From Tunturiibacter gelidiferens (lineage in GTDB: Bacteria > Acidobacteriota > Terriglobia > Terriglobales > Acidobacteriaceae), in contig NZ_JACHEB010000008.1 of NCBI RefSeq assembly GCF_014201335.1, positions 62,001 through 126,000 of the forward strand: 64,000 bases of DNA. The letters run 5' to 3'. The stretch's first letter is position 1. Each line of letters begins with the position of its first letter. The position numbers and the translations under genes were made by a program. This document shows, one piece after another, positions 1-10,300 of this stretch. Below the pieces are notes generated by a model. The model saw only the letters and a program-made list of their open reading frames with translations, did not search any database and was not told the DNA's origin.

Positions 1-37
1 TTGGAAACAGCGGTTTAACTCCATGACGCGAGGATCG

Positions 38-1390
38 ATGCACGTGCTGAATCGTAGAAGCTTCTTGAAAATAGCAGGAACAGCAACCGCGGAGACCTTA
101 CTGGCGCCAAAGATTTACGCTCTCGCAGCAGGCCAGGCCACACCTGCCGCCCCCATTGCGGCCAACGACCACATACAGTTCGCACTCATTGGTGCCGGCA
201 TTCAAGGCCAAGGTGACACAAAGGTCGCCGTTCAAGTTCCAGGCGTGAAGCTGGTGGCGGTGGCAGACTGCTATGACGGCCGACTCGAACGCAGCAAGGA
301 GCTCTGGGGCAACGACATCTTCACTACGCGCGACTACAAAGAGATCCTGGCTCGCAAGGATATCGACGCTGTCCTCATCGCCACGCCGGACCATTGGCAC
401 AAGCAGGCGGCCATCGACGCAATGAACGCCGGCAAGGACGTCTACTGCGAGAAGCCGATGATCCATCTCTACTCCGACGGCCCTGAGATGATCGAGACCG
501 CCCACAAGACCAATCGCATCATTCAGGTCGGAAGCCAGCGCGTAAGCTCGATGATCTACGCGAAGGCAAAAGAGCTCCTGGCATCCGGCGCCATCGGCCA
601 ACTCAACATGGTCACAGCGCGATGGGATCGCAACTCATCTCTAGGCGCATGGAACTACACCGTCCCTCTGGACGCATCAACTGAAACCTGCGACTGGCCG
701 CGCTTCCAGGGATCTGCGCCCAAAATTCCTTTCGACGCAGATCACTTCTTTCAATGGCGCAAGTGGAAGGCATATGGAAGCGGTGTAGCCGGAGATCTCT
801 TTGTGCACCTCTTCAGTGGCACTCACTTCATCACCGGAACAAATGGCCCGACCCGCGCGATGGCAACTGGAGGCCTCCGATTTTGGAAGGATGGGCGCGA
901 CGTTCCCGACGTAATGCTGGGCCTCTTCGACTACCAGGAAGGATTTAACCTCAGCCTGCGTGTCAACTTTGTCGACGGCGGCGAAGAGAGTGAAGGTCTC
1001 ATCTTTACCGGATCGGAAGGCACCATGGAGATTGGCGGCAACGCAGTCAGCGTAAACCGAGTACCGCTCCAAAAAGATCCGGGCTACATCGTTGGAACAT
1101 TTCCCGAAGCAATGCAAAAGCGCATTATTGAAAGCTACCGGGAGAAGTACCCGACCTCACATCCTTCGGGAACCCCTTCCCCTGGGTATGAAAAATATGT
1201 TGCTCCCGCCGGATATAGCGACAGCTACGACCACTTCAATAACTTCTTTTCATCTGTTCGCACACGGAAGCCCGTTGTCGAAGACGCAGTGTTTGGCTTC
1301 CGGGCAGCGGGAGCCGCCCTGTTGAGCAATCTCAGCATGGAACGCGGCGAAGTAGTGAAGTGGAATCCGGACGCGATGAAGCTCGTGTAG
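38..1390 (+). CDS. Gfo/Idh/MocA family oxidoreductase, Tat-exported
   Basis: A 450-residue NAD(P)-dependent sugar oxidoreductase. The N-terminus carries a twin-arginine signal (NRRSFLK followed by a hydrophobic stretch), so it is probably folded in the cytoplasm and exported. The Rossmann motif GAGIQGQG lies about 45 residues in, and the family's EKP motif (YCEKPM) follows around residue 145. The start at 38 has a GAGG four bases upstream and gives a standard Tat leader; an ATG at 23 is also possible. Exported members of this family oxidise sugars or glycosides, often at C3. The next gene encodes a DUF1080 protein, a domain found in 3-keto-glycoside hydrolases or lyases, so the pair probably processes a disaccharide or plant glycoside. 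The substrate cannot be read from sequence. Family assignment is firm. Confidence 0.9.
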   Translation: MHVLNRRSFLKIAGTATAETLLAPKIYALAAGQATPAAPIAANDHIQFALIGAGIQGQGDTKVAVQVPGVKLVAVADCYDGRLERSKELWGNDIFTTRDYKEILARKDIDAVLIATPDHWHKQAAIDAMNAGKDVYCEKPMIHLYSDGPEMIETAHKTNRIIQVGSQRVSSMIYAKAKELLASGAIGQLNMVTARWDRNSSLGAWNYTVPLDASTETCDWPRFQGSAPKIPFDADHFFQWRKWKAYGSGVAGDLFVHLFSGTHFITGTNGPTRAMATGGLRFWKDGRDVPDVMLGLFDYQEGFNLSLRVNFVDGGEESEGLIFTGSEGTMEIGGNAVSVNRVPLQKDPGYIVGTFPEAMQKRIIESYREKYPTSHPSGTPSPGYEKYVAPAGYSDSYDHFNNFFSSVRTRKPVVEDAVFGFRAAGAALLSNLSMERGEVVKWNPDAMKLV

Positions 1391-1434
1391 GCGCCTCTGA
1401 CGAATTCAATACTGAAAGAAAAGGTATCAGTGCG

Positions 1435-2163
1435 ATGAGAATTCTTGTCTTGTTTCTCGGAGTGACGTTTTCAATGCAGGCGGTGCCGCAAAAGATCCCG
1501 CCGCACAAAGCCGCGATTGTATTGTTTGACGGATCGAATCTGGATAACTTCGATACTTTCCTGAAGACGAAGGGACTCAACTCTGACCCCGACCACGTGT
1601 TCAAGCTCGAGAATGGGATGATTCACATCTCTGGAAAAGATATGGGCTACCTCATCACTAGGCAGAGCTATCACGACTTCTATCTGCGCGCCGAATTCAA
1701 ATGGGGCGAGGGAACCTACGGCGAACGCGAGGGAAAAGCCCGCGACAGTGGCATTTTGTTCAACATTCAAGGCGAGCAGAAGGTATGGCCGCGATCAGTT
1801 GAGTTCCAGATCACCGAGGGAGGCACTGGAGACTTCTGGATGACCGATGGAGCCGCTCTCACAGGGCGCAATGGCGAACGTGTCACCGGACCTCCCGGAT
1901 CTTCTCTGAAGATTGATCACTTCGGCAAAGGGCCTACGCAAAACGTAGTTGGTTTTCGCGATGCAGTCGGCGATCTGGAGAAACCGCACGGCCAGTGGAA
2001 TATTTTAGAACTTGTGACTCGCGGAAACGACGTTAAGCAATATGTAAACGGAAAGCTCGCCAATGAAGGAACAGATCCATCTCCGACTGAAGGAAAGATC
2101 CTGTTTCAATCCGAGGGCGCCGAAGTGTTCTTTCGAGATATCAAGCTGTACCCACTAAAGTAG
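1435..2163 (+). CDS. DUF1080 (3-keto-disaccharide hydrolase-like) secreted protein
   Basis: A 242-residue protein with a short hydrophobic leader (MRILVLFLGVTFSMQAV) followed by a concanavalin-like DUF1080 domain. It begins LFDGSNLDNF, the usual opening of this family (commonly LFDGKSL-xxW), and contains FKWGEGTYGEREGKARDSG and a C-terminal IKLYPLK strand. The reading frame is open from 1360, but the ATG at 1435 is the only start giving a signal peptide and it does not overlap the upstream gene. It lies 44 bases after the Gfo/Idh/MocA gene and is probably co-transcribed. Known family members act on glycosides that a dehydrogenase has oxidised at C3, which fits this neighbour. The catalytic role is inferred. 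Confidence 0.85.
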   Translation: MRILVLFLGVTFSMQAVPQKIPPHKAAIVLFDGSNLDNFDTFLKTKGLNSDPDHVFKLENGMIHISGKDMGYLITRQSYHDFYLRAEFKWGEGTYGEREGKARDSGILFNIQGEQKVWPRSVEFQITEGGTGDFWMTDGAALTGRNGERVTGPPGSSLKIDHFGKGPTQNVVGFRDAVGDLEKPHGQWNILELVTRGNDVKQYVNGKLANEGTDPSPTEGKILFQSEGAEVFFRDIKLYPLK

Positions 2164-2357
2164 CTGGCACCAAGCAATGACTCCAGCGCACTTCCTTGGA
2201 AAGTCAACCTCTAGCCCACGAATCCTTTGTAAAAAAGACGAGAACCTGAAACGTTCTTGTAGGGCGAAAACTGCCAAGGTCCGCGAATTGACAAGTCAAC
2301 GAGCCGCAGCTTATCGTTTCCGGCGCAATCCACCCCACGCGTACCGGAGTTGCAAAC

Positions 2358-4209
2358 GTGAAAAATAAAGCCAACAAATCTCTCTCTGCGAGACCAGCCT
2401 TCGCGCGTCTCGTCGGAACACTTCTCTTAGCAATGGCCGCTCTGAGCGCTTCAGCCGTCGCTCAGAGCCCTGCCGATCTTGCATCGCAACTTGGCCCCAA
2501 CGTTTACATCTTCGATCCCAGCATGTCGACTAGCCAAATCCAGGCAACTGTCGACTCATCGCCAACCAGCAACTAAGCAACCAGTTCGGCACACAGCGAT
2601 ATGCCCTGCTGTTCAAGCCCGGGACCTACGGAACCGCTGCCACCCCCCTCGACTTCCAGGTAGGCTACTACACGGAAGTGGCCGGCCTGGGTGCGTCGCC
2701 AGCCGATGTCACCATCAACGGACACGTCGATGTCTACAACCAGTGCTTCGCCGCCGACAACTGCATCGCGCTCGATAACTTCTGGCGCTCGCTATCGAAT
2801 CTGACGATCAACGTCATGGGTCTGTCCGGTTGTCAGGCCTCAGCCGACTTCTGGGCTGTCTCGCAAGCGGCACCCATGCGCCGTGTAAACATCACCGGCG
2901 CCAACCTCTCCCTCCAGGACTACTGCAGTGCCGGTCCACAGTTCGCAAGCGGAGGCTTCATCGCCGATTCGCAGACCGGCTTCGTCATCAACGGATCTCA
3001 GCAACAGTTTTACGTGCGCAACAGCAGCGTCGGCGGATGGTCCAACGGAGTCTGGAATCAGGTCTTCACCGGCGTTGTCGGTGCGCCTGCAACGAGCTAT
3101 CCGAATCCGACCTACACCACCCTCCCCAGCACGCCGGTAAGTCGCGAGAGACCATTCCTCTATAGCGACGCCAACGGTAACTACAGCGTATTTGTTCCCG
3201 CGCACAGAAAAACTCGTCAGGCGTCAGCTGGGCCAGCGGCAACACTCCCGGTCGTTCGAAATCAATCAACGACTTCTTCATCGCGAAACCGACAACCAAT
3301 GTAGAAGCAATCAACCTCGCGCTGCTCCTGGGCAAGAGCCTCATTCTCACTCCAGGCGTCTACCAACTAAAAGACTCCATCCGCGTCCTCTACCCCAACA
3401 CCATCGTGATGGGCCTCGGCTTCGCGACGCTCGTTCCGCAAACTGGAAGGCCCGCTCTCACAGTCACAGATGTAGATGGAGTGCAGATCACCGGCCTGAT
3501 CGTCGATGCAGGCCCAGTCAACTCTTCGACGCTGGTTCAACTTGGCAACTCGAGGTTGAGAAGCTTCGCTGATCGCTTCGGAATCAACCTCTTTGGTAAT
3601 CACGCCTCGAATCCGTCCTCCCTCAGCGACGTCTTCTTCCGCATCGGCGGTGCCACCGCCGGAAGCGCCACCACCAGCATCGAAATCAACAGCAACGACG
3701 TCCTGCTCGACGACATCTGGGCATGGCGCGCCGACCATGGCGCCGGAGTCGGCTGGATAGTAAATACTGCGGATCACGGCCTAGTCGTCAACGGCGACAA
3801 TGTCACCGCGCTCGGTCTCTTCGTCGAGCACTACCAGAAGGAACAGGTTCTGTGGAACGGCAACGGTGGCGAAACCATCTTCTATCAAAGCGAGCTGCCC
3901 TACGATCCACCGAGCCAGGGCGCCTGGACCGACGGAAAAGCTAATGGCTATCCATCCTACGTAGTGTCTAACTCTGCGTCCGGCCATCAGGCCTATGGCT
4001 TCGGGATCTACTCCTTCTTCAACCAAGGGATCAACATCATCGAAGACAACGCAATGACCGTTCCCACCACCAAGGGAATCCAAATCAACGACGTTGGCAC
4101 GGTCTTCCTCAATGGCAGCGGGCAGATCACACACGTCATAAATGGGCAAGGTACAACAGCAAGCATCGCTAACGGCGGTTCATTGAATCCCGTTGTGATC
4201 TACCCATAG
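2358..4209 (+). pseudogene. Secreted pectate-lyase-like (parallel beta-helix) protein, broken by two frameshifts
   Basis: One protein of about 617 residues can be read only across three frames. Frame one starts at GTG 2358 with a clear signal peptide (ending ASAVAQ) and runs to TAA 2574-2576. The sequence continues one frame over from about 2555 (IANQQLSNQFGTQRYALLFKPG) to about 3200. It then resumes in the third frame from about 3203 (QKNSSGVSWASGNTPG) to the stop at 4209. Each junction is explained by loss of a single base, near 2551-2557 and within GCGCACAG near 3199-3206. The C-terminal part is rich in short beta-strands and Asn/Gly turns, with GLIVDAG and DVLLDDIWAWRADHG, as in right-handed beta-helix proteins related to pectate lyases. 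Codon bias stays normal in all three pieces, so inactivation is recent or these are sequence errors. A strong terminator follows. Confidence 0.75.
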
Positions 4210-4236
4210 ACCTGCATCTTCAACCAACAGCAAACA

Positions 4237-4273
4237 AAGAGGGCAGCGAACCTCGAGCTGCCCTCTTAGTTTT
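4237..4273 (+). terminator. Rho-independent terminator after the beta-helix gene
   Basis: Perfect 11-bp stem: AAGAGGGCAGC at 4237-4247 pairs with GCTGCCCTCTT at 4257-4267, with a 9-base loop and then TAGTTTT. It lies 27 bases after the stop of the broken gene. Confidence 0.85.
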
Positions 4274-4333
4274 GCCTTAACTCTTCTCGACAATTGGAAG
4301 ACGAATCACAACTCCAGCCACTAACATTCTCGA

Positions 4334-5389
4334 TCACGTTCTCACTTCCAATTCGTCGAAGCGGCGCCACCTGTAAAACCAGATCGAGGCGATCCAGCTC
4401 AAGGCAAAGAGTCCAATAATGGCGTAACCTAATGTCCCAAAATTCTCATTGAGAGTTCCAATAAAATCCCAAAAAGTTCCGTGGAAATGGAACTGATCTG
4501 CAATTAGTCCAAGCGCTTCAATCCCTCCGACCATTACCGCGACAACCACCGATATCAGAGTGATTGTCATGTTGTAGTAAATCTTGCGAATCGGTTTCAC
4601 AAAAGCCCACCCATACGCGCCAAGCATCAAAACATTGTCCGTGGTGTCGACCAGAGACATCCCCGCCGCAAACAGCGCCGGAAAAACCAGAACGGACCAA
4701 AGCGACAATCCCCGCGCAGCCTCTGAGGCCGAAAGACCGAGCACCCCAATCTCCGTCGCCGTGTCGAATCCCAGCCCAAACAAAATCCCAAGTGGATACA
4801 TATGCCAGCTTCGACGAATCAACGCGAACATCGGACGAAACAGACGAGAAAGAAATCCCCGGCTTCCCAGCAACAAATCAAAATCTTCTTCAACGTAACG
4901 CTCCCCGCGGCGAACTCGTCGGAACGCAAGATACACCGATCGCAGAACGGTCATATTCACGATGGCGATCCCGAAAAGAAAAAGTGTTGAGACTAACGTC
5001 CCAACCACCCCACCGATGTGTTTCGCCGCATTCAGCCGATGTTGCAGTGACAGTGCTGTAGCAGAGAGGGCAATAGACCCTAACACCACGATCGTCGAAT
5101 GCCCAAGGGAAAACATGAATCCCACTGCAACCGGACGCTTCCCTTCCTGCATCAATTTTCGCGTCACATTGTCGATAGCTGCGATGTGATCGGCATCCAC
5201 CGCATGCCGAAGACCAAAACTATAAGCCAGAAACGCGGTACCCAATAGAACCGGATAATGTCGAAATGCAATAAGCGCCCACACCCAGGCGGACACATTC
5301 ATCATCAGCAAAACCACGTAAATAGCCACGACCCTGCGCCTCGTATTGGCCGCGACATGGTCGAGCGCACTCCTCAGCAGATGTTTCAT
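4334..5389 (-). CDS. Nickel/cobalt transporter, NiCoT (HoxN/NixA) family
   Basis: A 351-residue polytopic inner-membrane permease. All the signature segments of the NiCoT family are visible: HAVDADHI at residues 62-69 (the metal-selecting helix II motif), FSLGHSTIV, LGFDTATEI and GMSLVDTTDNVLMLGAYGW. These transporters import Ni2+ or Co2+ with high affinity for urease, hydrogenase or cobalamin. No nickel enzyme is encoded nearby, so nickel versus cobalt cannot be decided. A methylmalonyl-CoA-mutase-type B12 domain is encoded about 21 kb away, which gives the cell at least one possible use for cobalt. It is a single-gene unit, convergent with the beta-helix gene. Confidence 0.93.
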   Translation of the reverse strand: MKHLLRSALDHVAANTRRRVVAIYVVLLMMNVSAWVWALIAFRHYPVLLGTAFLAYSFGLRHAVDADHIAAIDNVTRKLMQEGKRPVAVGFMFSLGHSTIVVLGSIALSATALSLQHRLNAAKHIGGVVGTLVSTLFLFGIAIVNMTVLRSVYLAFRRVRRGERYVEEDFDLLLGSRGFLSRLFRPMFALIRRSWHMYPLGILFGLGFDTATEIGVLGLSASEAARGLSLWSVLVFPALFAAGMSLVDTTDNVLMLGAYGWAFVKPIRKIYYNMTITLISVVVAVMVGGIEALGLIADQFHFHGTFWDFIGTLNENFGTLGYAIIGLFALSWIASIWFYRWRRFDELEVRT

Positions 5390-5469
5390 CTAATCTTTTG
5401 ACCTAAACTGCACGATCCGTTTTGAATCTCCGTACAACATTCTATAGAGCGCCGTTGATACTTCCGCGT

Positions 5470-5982
5470 TCAGGAATTCTCCCTCGTCAAAGCCCTGATC
5501 TCCGGCGCAAAGTCAGGCCACGCTCCACAAAGCTCTTCCCTCACGCCAGCCTCATAGTCCTCAAACTCAAACCCCGGACTGACCGTGCATCCCAGCAGCG
5601 CCCAACGTCCTCCCTCCACCAAACGCGACCCCTGCCACACATCTCTCTCAACGATCACCTGGGGCCGTTGCCCACGCAAGAGATCGTTCCCAATCACCAC
5701 CATCGCGCCTTTCCCTTTCTCGGTCAACTGCAGCATCTCCACCGCGTCCCCCGCATAAAAATGAAATACCTCATCCGACTTCAGACGGTGCATCTCACTG
5801 AACGTATCTGGCTCCAACAGGTAATAAATCGCAGTCCCCGTCCGCCGTGCCCCTTCATATCTCTTATCCTCAAAAGCCTCGATCCCCAACTTCTCAGCGG
5901 CCTCATACGTCCTCACATACCAACCGCCCTCTCGCGGATGCGGCTGCAACCCGAGTATTTTTTTGACATCCTCTGCCGTCAT
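5470..5982 (-). CDS. DUF985 cupin-fold protein
   Basis: A 170-residue soluble protein of the DUF985 (cupin_5) family. The first cupin motif is HRLKSDEVFHFYAGD and the second part is the usual WQGSRL/EGGRWALLGCTVSPGFEFEDYE. The length matches the family. These are small beta-barrel proteins of uncertain function; sugar-epimerase-like roles have been suggested. The gene is monocistronic and lies head-to-head with the purine permease, about 70 bases apart. No substrate is proposed. Confidence 0.9.
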   Translation of the reverse strand: MTAEDVKKILGLQPHPREGGWYVRTYEAAEKLGIEAFEDKRYEGARRTGTAIYYLLEPDTFSEMHRLKSDEVFHFYAGDAVEMLQLTEKGKGAMVVIGNDLLRGQRPQVIVERDVWQGSRLVEGGRWALLGCTVSPGFEFEDYEAGVREELCGAWPDFAPEIRALTRENS

Positions 5983-6052
5983 CGATGCCCTCTCACGCTA
6001 TTCTGAATTACTCCACCCATTCTAGTTTCCCGCCTCACAGGAGCCTGACCTG

Positions 6053-7366
6053 ATGCCCATCCGCACTCGCCTGGAGCACTACTTCGGCTTCTCCGCCCAC
6101 GCCACGAACTGGCGCACAGAAATCCTCGCAGGTCTCACAACCTTTATCACGATGGCATACATAATCTTCGTGAACCCTTCGCTGCTCAGCAAAACCGGCA
6201 TGCCCCTCGCCGCCATCACCACCGCAACGTGTCTCTGCGCGGCCTTCGGCAGCATCCTCATGGGAGCGCTCGCCAACTACCCCCTCGCCCTCGCACCCGG
6301 GATGGGCCTCAACGCCTACTTCACCTACACCGTCGTCCTCGGAATGGGCATCCCCTGGCAAACGGCACTCGGCGCCGTCTTTCTCTCTGGAATCATCTTT
6401 CTCGCCCTCACCTTCACCGGCATTCGCCAGCGCCTCGTCGCGGCCATCCCTCATCAACTCCATGCCGCAGTCGGCGGAGGCATCGGCCTCTTCATCGCCT
6501 TCATCGGTTTCCGCAACGCAGGCATCATCGTCCCCAGCGTCGCCACCACCGTCACCCTCGGCAACGTCCGCGCACCGCAAACCGCACTCGCCATCTTCGG
6601 CCTCTTACTCATCGCTCTCCTCCAGGTCCTCCGCGTCAGAGCCTCCATGCTCATCGGCGTCCTCACCACCATGTTCGTAGGCGTACTCTGCCACCAGGTC
6701 CATTGGCAACCCGCGACCTACGACCTCACTGCCATCAAGGCAACTGCCTTCCACCTCGACATCCTCGGCGCGCTCCACGTCGGTGCCTTCGAAATCATCT
6801 TTGTCTTCCTCTTTGTCGACCTCTTCGACAACATCGGCACTCTCGTCGCAGTCACCCAGCGCGCCGGCCTCATCGCGCCCGACCACACGATCCCGCGCCT
6901 GAACCGCATCTTCTTCGCCGACGCATCCTCAACCATTCTCGGCTCCCTCGCCGGCACCAGCACCGTCACCAGCTACGTCGAATCCTCCGCCGGAGTCGCC
7001 GCAGGAGGCCGCACAGGCGTCACCGCCATCGTCACCGGAATCCTTTTCTTTCTCTCTCTCTTCATCGTGCCATTCGTCGGAGCAATCCCCACCTTCGCGA
7101 CCGCACCCGCTCTCATCCTCGTCGGTGGTCTTATGCTTACCGGTCTCGGCGAAATCGACTGGGACGACCCGCAGATTGGCATCCCCGCCTTCCTCACCGT
7201 CGCCACCATCCCCCTCACATGGTCCATAGCCGACGGCCTAAGCTTCGGCCTCACCAGTTATGCTCTTCTTCAACTCCTCACAGGCCGCGCCCGCCGTCGT
7301 GACTGGATGCTCTATCTCCTCGCTGCCCTCTTCCTTCTTCGTTTCATCTTCCTCGTTCGCAAATAG
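6053..7366 (+). CDS. NCS2-family (AzgA-type) purine permease
   Basis: A 437-residue protein with about a dozen hydrophobic segments, matching the AzgA branch of the nucleobase-cation symporter-2 family. Recognisable blocks are TEILAGLTTFITMAYIIFVN near the N-terminus, PGMGLNAYFTY, FVDLFDNIGTLVAV (the family's L-F-D-x-x-G-T motif) and STVTSYVESSAGVAAGGRTG. AzgA members import adenine, guanine or hypoxanthine with protons. CAGGAG sits about eight bases before the ATG and supports this start. The gene converges with the sensor kinase gene downstream. No purine riboswitch was seen upstream. Confidence 0.92.
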   Translation: MPIRTRLEHYFGFSAHATNWRTEILAGLTTFITMAYIIFVNPSLLSKTGMPLAAITTATCLCAAFGSILMGALANYPLALAPGMGLNAYFTYTVVLGMGIPWQTALGAVFLSGIIFLALTFTGIRQRLVAAIPHQLHAAVGGGIGLFIAFIGFRNAGIIVPSVATTVTLGNVRAPQTALAIFGLLLIALLQVLRVRASMLIGVLTTMFVGVLCHQVHWQPATYDLTAIKATAFHLDILGALHVGAFEIIFVFLFVDLFDNIGTLVAVTQRAGLIAPDHTIPRLNRIFFADASSTILGSLAGTSTVTSYVESSAGVAAGGRTGVTAIVTGILFFLSLFIVPFVGAIPTFATAPALILVGGLMLTGLGEIDWDDPQIGIPAFLTVATIPLTWSIADGLSFGLTSYALLQLLTGRARRRDWMLYLLAALFLLRFIFLVRK

Positions 7367-7384
7367 CCCGCAGCCAATCCATCA

Positions 7385-10300
7385 CTAGCCCTTATCTCTC
7401 GTTCCGTTCCTCCGGAAGAATCGAAGCAGAAGTTGAGAGGAACCCGATTCGTAAACAAGCGACCCGGGAAGGTTCAGCTCAACCTCGGTTCCCACTCCGG
7501 GCTCGCTCCACACCGCCAGCTGTCCGCTAATCCGTTTGGCGCGCTCCCGCATCCCAGGCAGTCCCCAATGCCCGGCACGCTCTCCTTCCTCAAGAACCTT
7601 TCGGTCAATGCCCTTGCCATCGTCCCGAATTCGCACGCGAAGCAGCCTCTTCCCATACGTAATCTCCGCCTCGATATTCTGCGCTTCACTATGCTTGAAG
7701 GAGTTTCGCAGCGCCTCTCGAACGATGTGATAAACGTCATCTCGAAAGATTGGATCTAGCGGCTTCGCTGTGCCTTCCTCAACAACAGAAAAGTTCGGCG
7801 AATTCCCTCCTACCCGGTTGGCCCCAAGTTCATTCCCGAGAGAGGTGATCGTATGAGCAAGATCGTCATCGACCAGCGTAGACCCTCGTATGTCATAGAT
7901 CGCGTTGCGTCCTTCCACCATCGCCTGGTCCGCGCTCTCCAGAGCGGCGTCGAGATTCTTCCCAGCCTCCAAAGGATCTTTCGGAAGAAGATCCCGCGCC
8001 GTCTGAAAATGCAGAATCAATCCCTGGAAACTTTGCAACAGCGTGTCGTGAAGCTCTCGAGCGATCCTCGTTCGTTCCGAGAGACGCTCAATAAATTGGA
8101 TATCCATCCGCGCCGTCACCTGCCCCACATGCCACTGATAGACAGCCCACGCAAGGGTCCCCACCGCTGCCGCGCACAGCAAAAGAAACCAGCTCGTCTG
8201 GTAGAACGCCGGAACGATTGTCAGATTTAAGGAGGGTCCATCTCGATTCCAAGCTCCATTGCTATTACTGGCGATCACGCGGAACGTGTAGGAACCCGGA
8301 TCGAGATTCGTATACACAGCTTCCTGCGCCGCAACCGCTCCACTCCAGCCTCGATCGAACCCGTCAAGGTGATACTGATACCGCACGCGCTCAGGCATCG
8401 AAAGGCTCACACCCGAAAAGCTGAACGCAACTCGCTGGCGAACAGATGGGATGCGAACAGACTCCGCTAAATCGATCGGAACACCATCCACTGAGACAGC
8501 ATCGATCTTCGCAACCACGAGCGCTCCGTCCTTCGCCGCTCGACTAGGATCCACCACCGACAATCCGTGATTCATCGAAAACCATATGCGCCCAGACGAA
8601 TCTGCAATCACCGATCTCTGTCTCTTGATGCCCTCCACACCATTCAATCCATCGGCCAGCCCATACTCCCGTACATCCTCCTCCTGGACTCTGCCGTTCA
8701 GCAGGCTGTCGCGCTTCACACGCATAACATGATTGGACGTTGCAATCCAAAGCCATCCACTCCTGTCCTCAGCAATGCCGAAGATCTGCTCCTGCAGCGA
8801 ACGGGGTACATCACGGGGAATATGTCCGACATTGGAGGTGAAATATCCAATACCAGATGGCGTTCCGACCCAGAGCACGTGGGCCGAGTCCTCAAACAAG
8901 CAATCTATATCGCGCGACGGCAGCCCCTGTGTCTCGGTATAGTTTTGCCATTGCCCACGCGACAATGAAGTAAGACCAATCGGCGTTCCAAACCACATAG
9001 TACCGTCAGAGCCTGCCGTCATCGCAGTTACGTTATTCGACGGCATCCCATTCGTCGTCGTGTAGGAAGTAAATTTACCGTCTTTCAACTCACCTACGCC
9101 GCCGCTCAGAGTCCCGACCCACACCGATCCGTTGCGATTCAGAGCAACCGCATACACACTGTCCTGAGGCAGTCCCTCCGCATGAGTGTAGGTTCTGGCA
9201 TCCATGCCGCCACTGCGAACACGCAACTGCGTGAGCCCGCCTCTTTGTCGCCCCACCCACACCTCGTCACCGCGTCCTGCGATGGAATAGACCACATCTT
9301 TATCCAAACCCGCAGCACTCACACTCTCGATATGCCCATCCTTCATCCAGCGCAACCCACCATCGAGAGGAGCAAACCACGCACGTCCATCCCCATCGAC
9401 ATACACAGGTCCACCACTCCTTTCGGGTGAACCCTTCGCGATCGCAAAACTCATAAAAGAGCTGTCTCGGAGCCGTTCAATGCCCTGCGTCGTTCCAATC
9501 CAGATATCTCCCTCTCGATCCTCAAAGAGAGAGTTCACTGCATGCCCTGACTGAGTCGTCGTCCCGCCATCATAAGAAACCCCATGGGAGTTGAACCGCA
9601 GTAAACCATGAGTGGTCCCCATCCAGATATTTCCATCCCGATCACGAATCGCTGAAAGAACCTGTGCACTCCCGAGTGCAGACGGCAGGCCTTCACGAGT
9701 AAGTTTCGAACCCGTCCAACGCAGCACACCTCGATCGGTACCAATCCACAGTTCGCCATGCTCCATTGGAAGAAGACAATTGATACTTCCGTCGCCCACT
9801 CCCTGCGGAACGTCATAGACTCTCCCGCCTTTCAAGTAGAAGAGGCCTTTATCCCGTGTCCCTAACCAGACAATCCCGTCTGTTGTCTCCGCTACCGCGA
9901 TCACCTCGGTGCTCGGTTTGGCGAATCGGTGCGTGGCTACACCGGTTGCCCAACTCAATCGACTGGAAAGTTCGTCATTCGTCACCGAGCTTGTGGAAGA
10001 GTCCGATCTCGCATCAGGAGCGATAAGAGTCTGATAGCTTGCCCCGCGATAATTCAGTGGCCCCAACGTCAGCGAGGAGAGCAGAGCTGAACCATCTCTT
10101 CCCCGTCCGAGAGATGTAATTCCAACCTCTGCTTCATTGTGGCCGGGATCAAACTTTCCGTCGTGGTATCGCAGAATCTTCGTGTTCTCCAGAAGAATCC
10201 ATAAATTCGACTGAGAATCGGCAATCAATTCCTGCACCGGGCCAATCGGAATTGACCTTGGACTCTCCTGATAGACGCGAAAGTTTGCTCCATCGAAACG

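Noticed and set aside
2177-2368. A 63-codon frame between the DUF1080 gene and the beta-helix gene
   Set aside because: Basic, without a ribosome site, and overlapping the start of the beta-helix gene.
6229-7302. Long + strand frame of about 357 codons, very Arg/His-rich, inside the purine permease
   Set aside because: It is a second frame of the permease gene, whose own frame has all NCS2 motifs. The Arg/His composition is what C-rich codons give when shifted.
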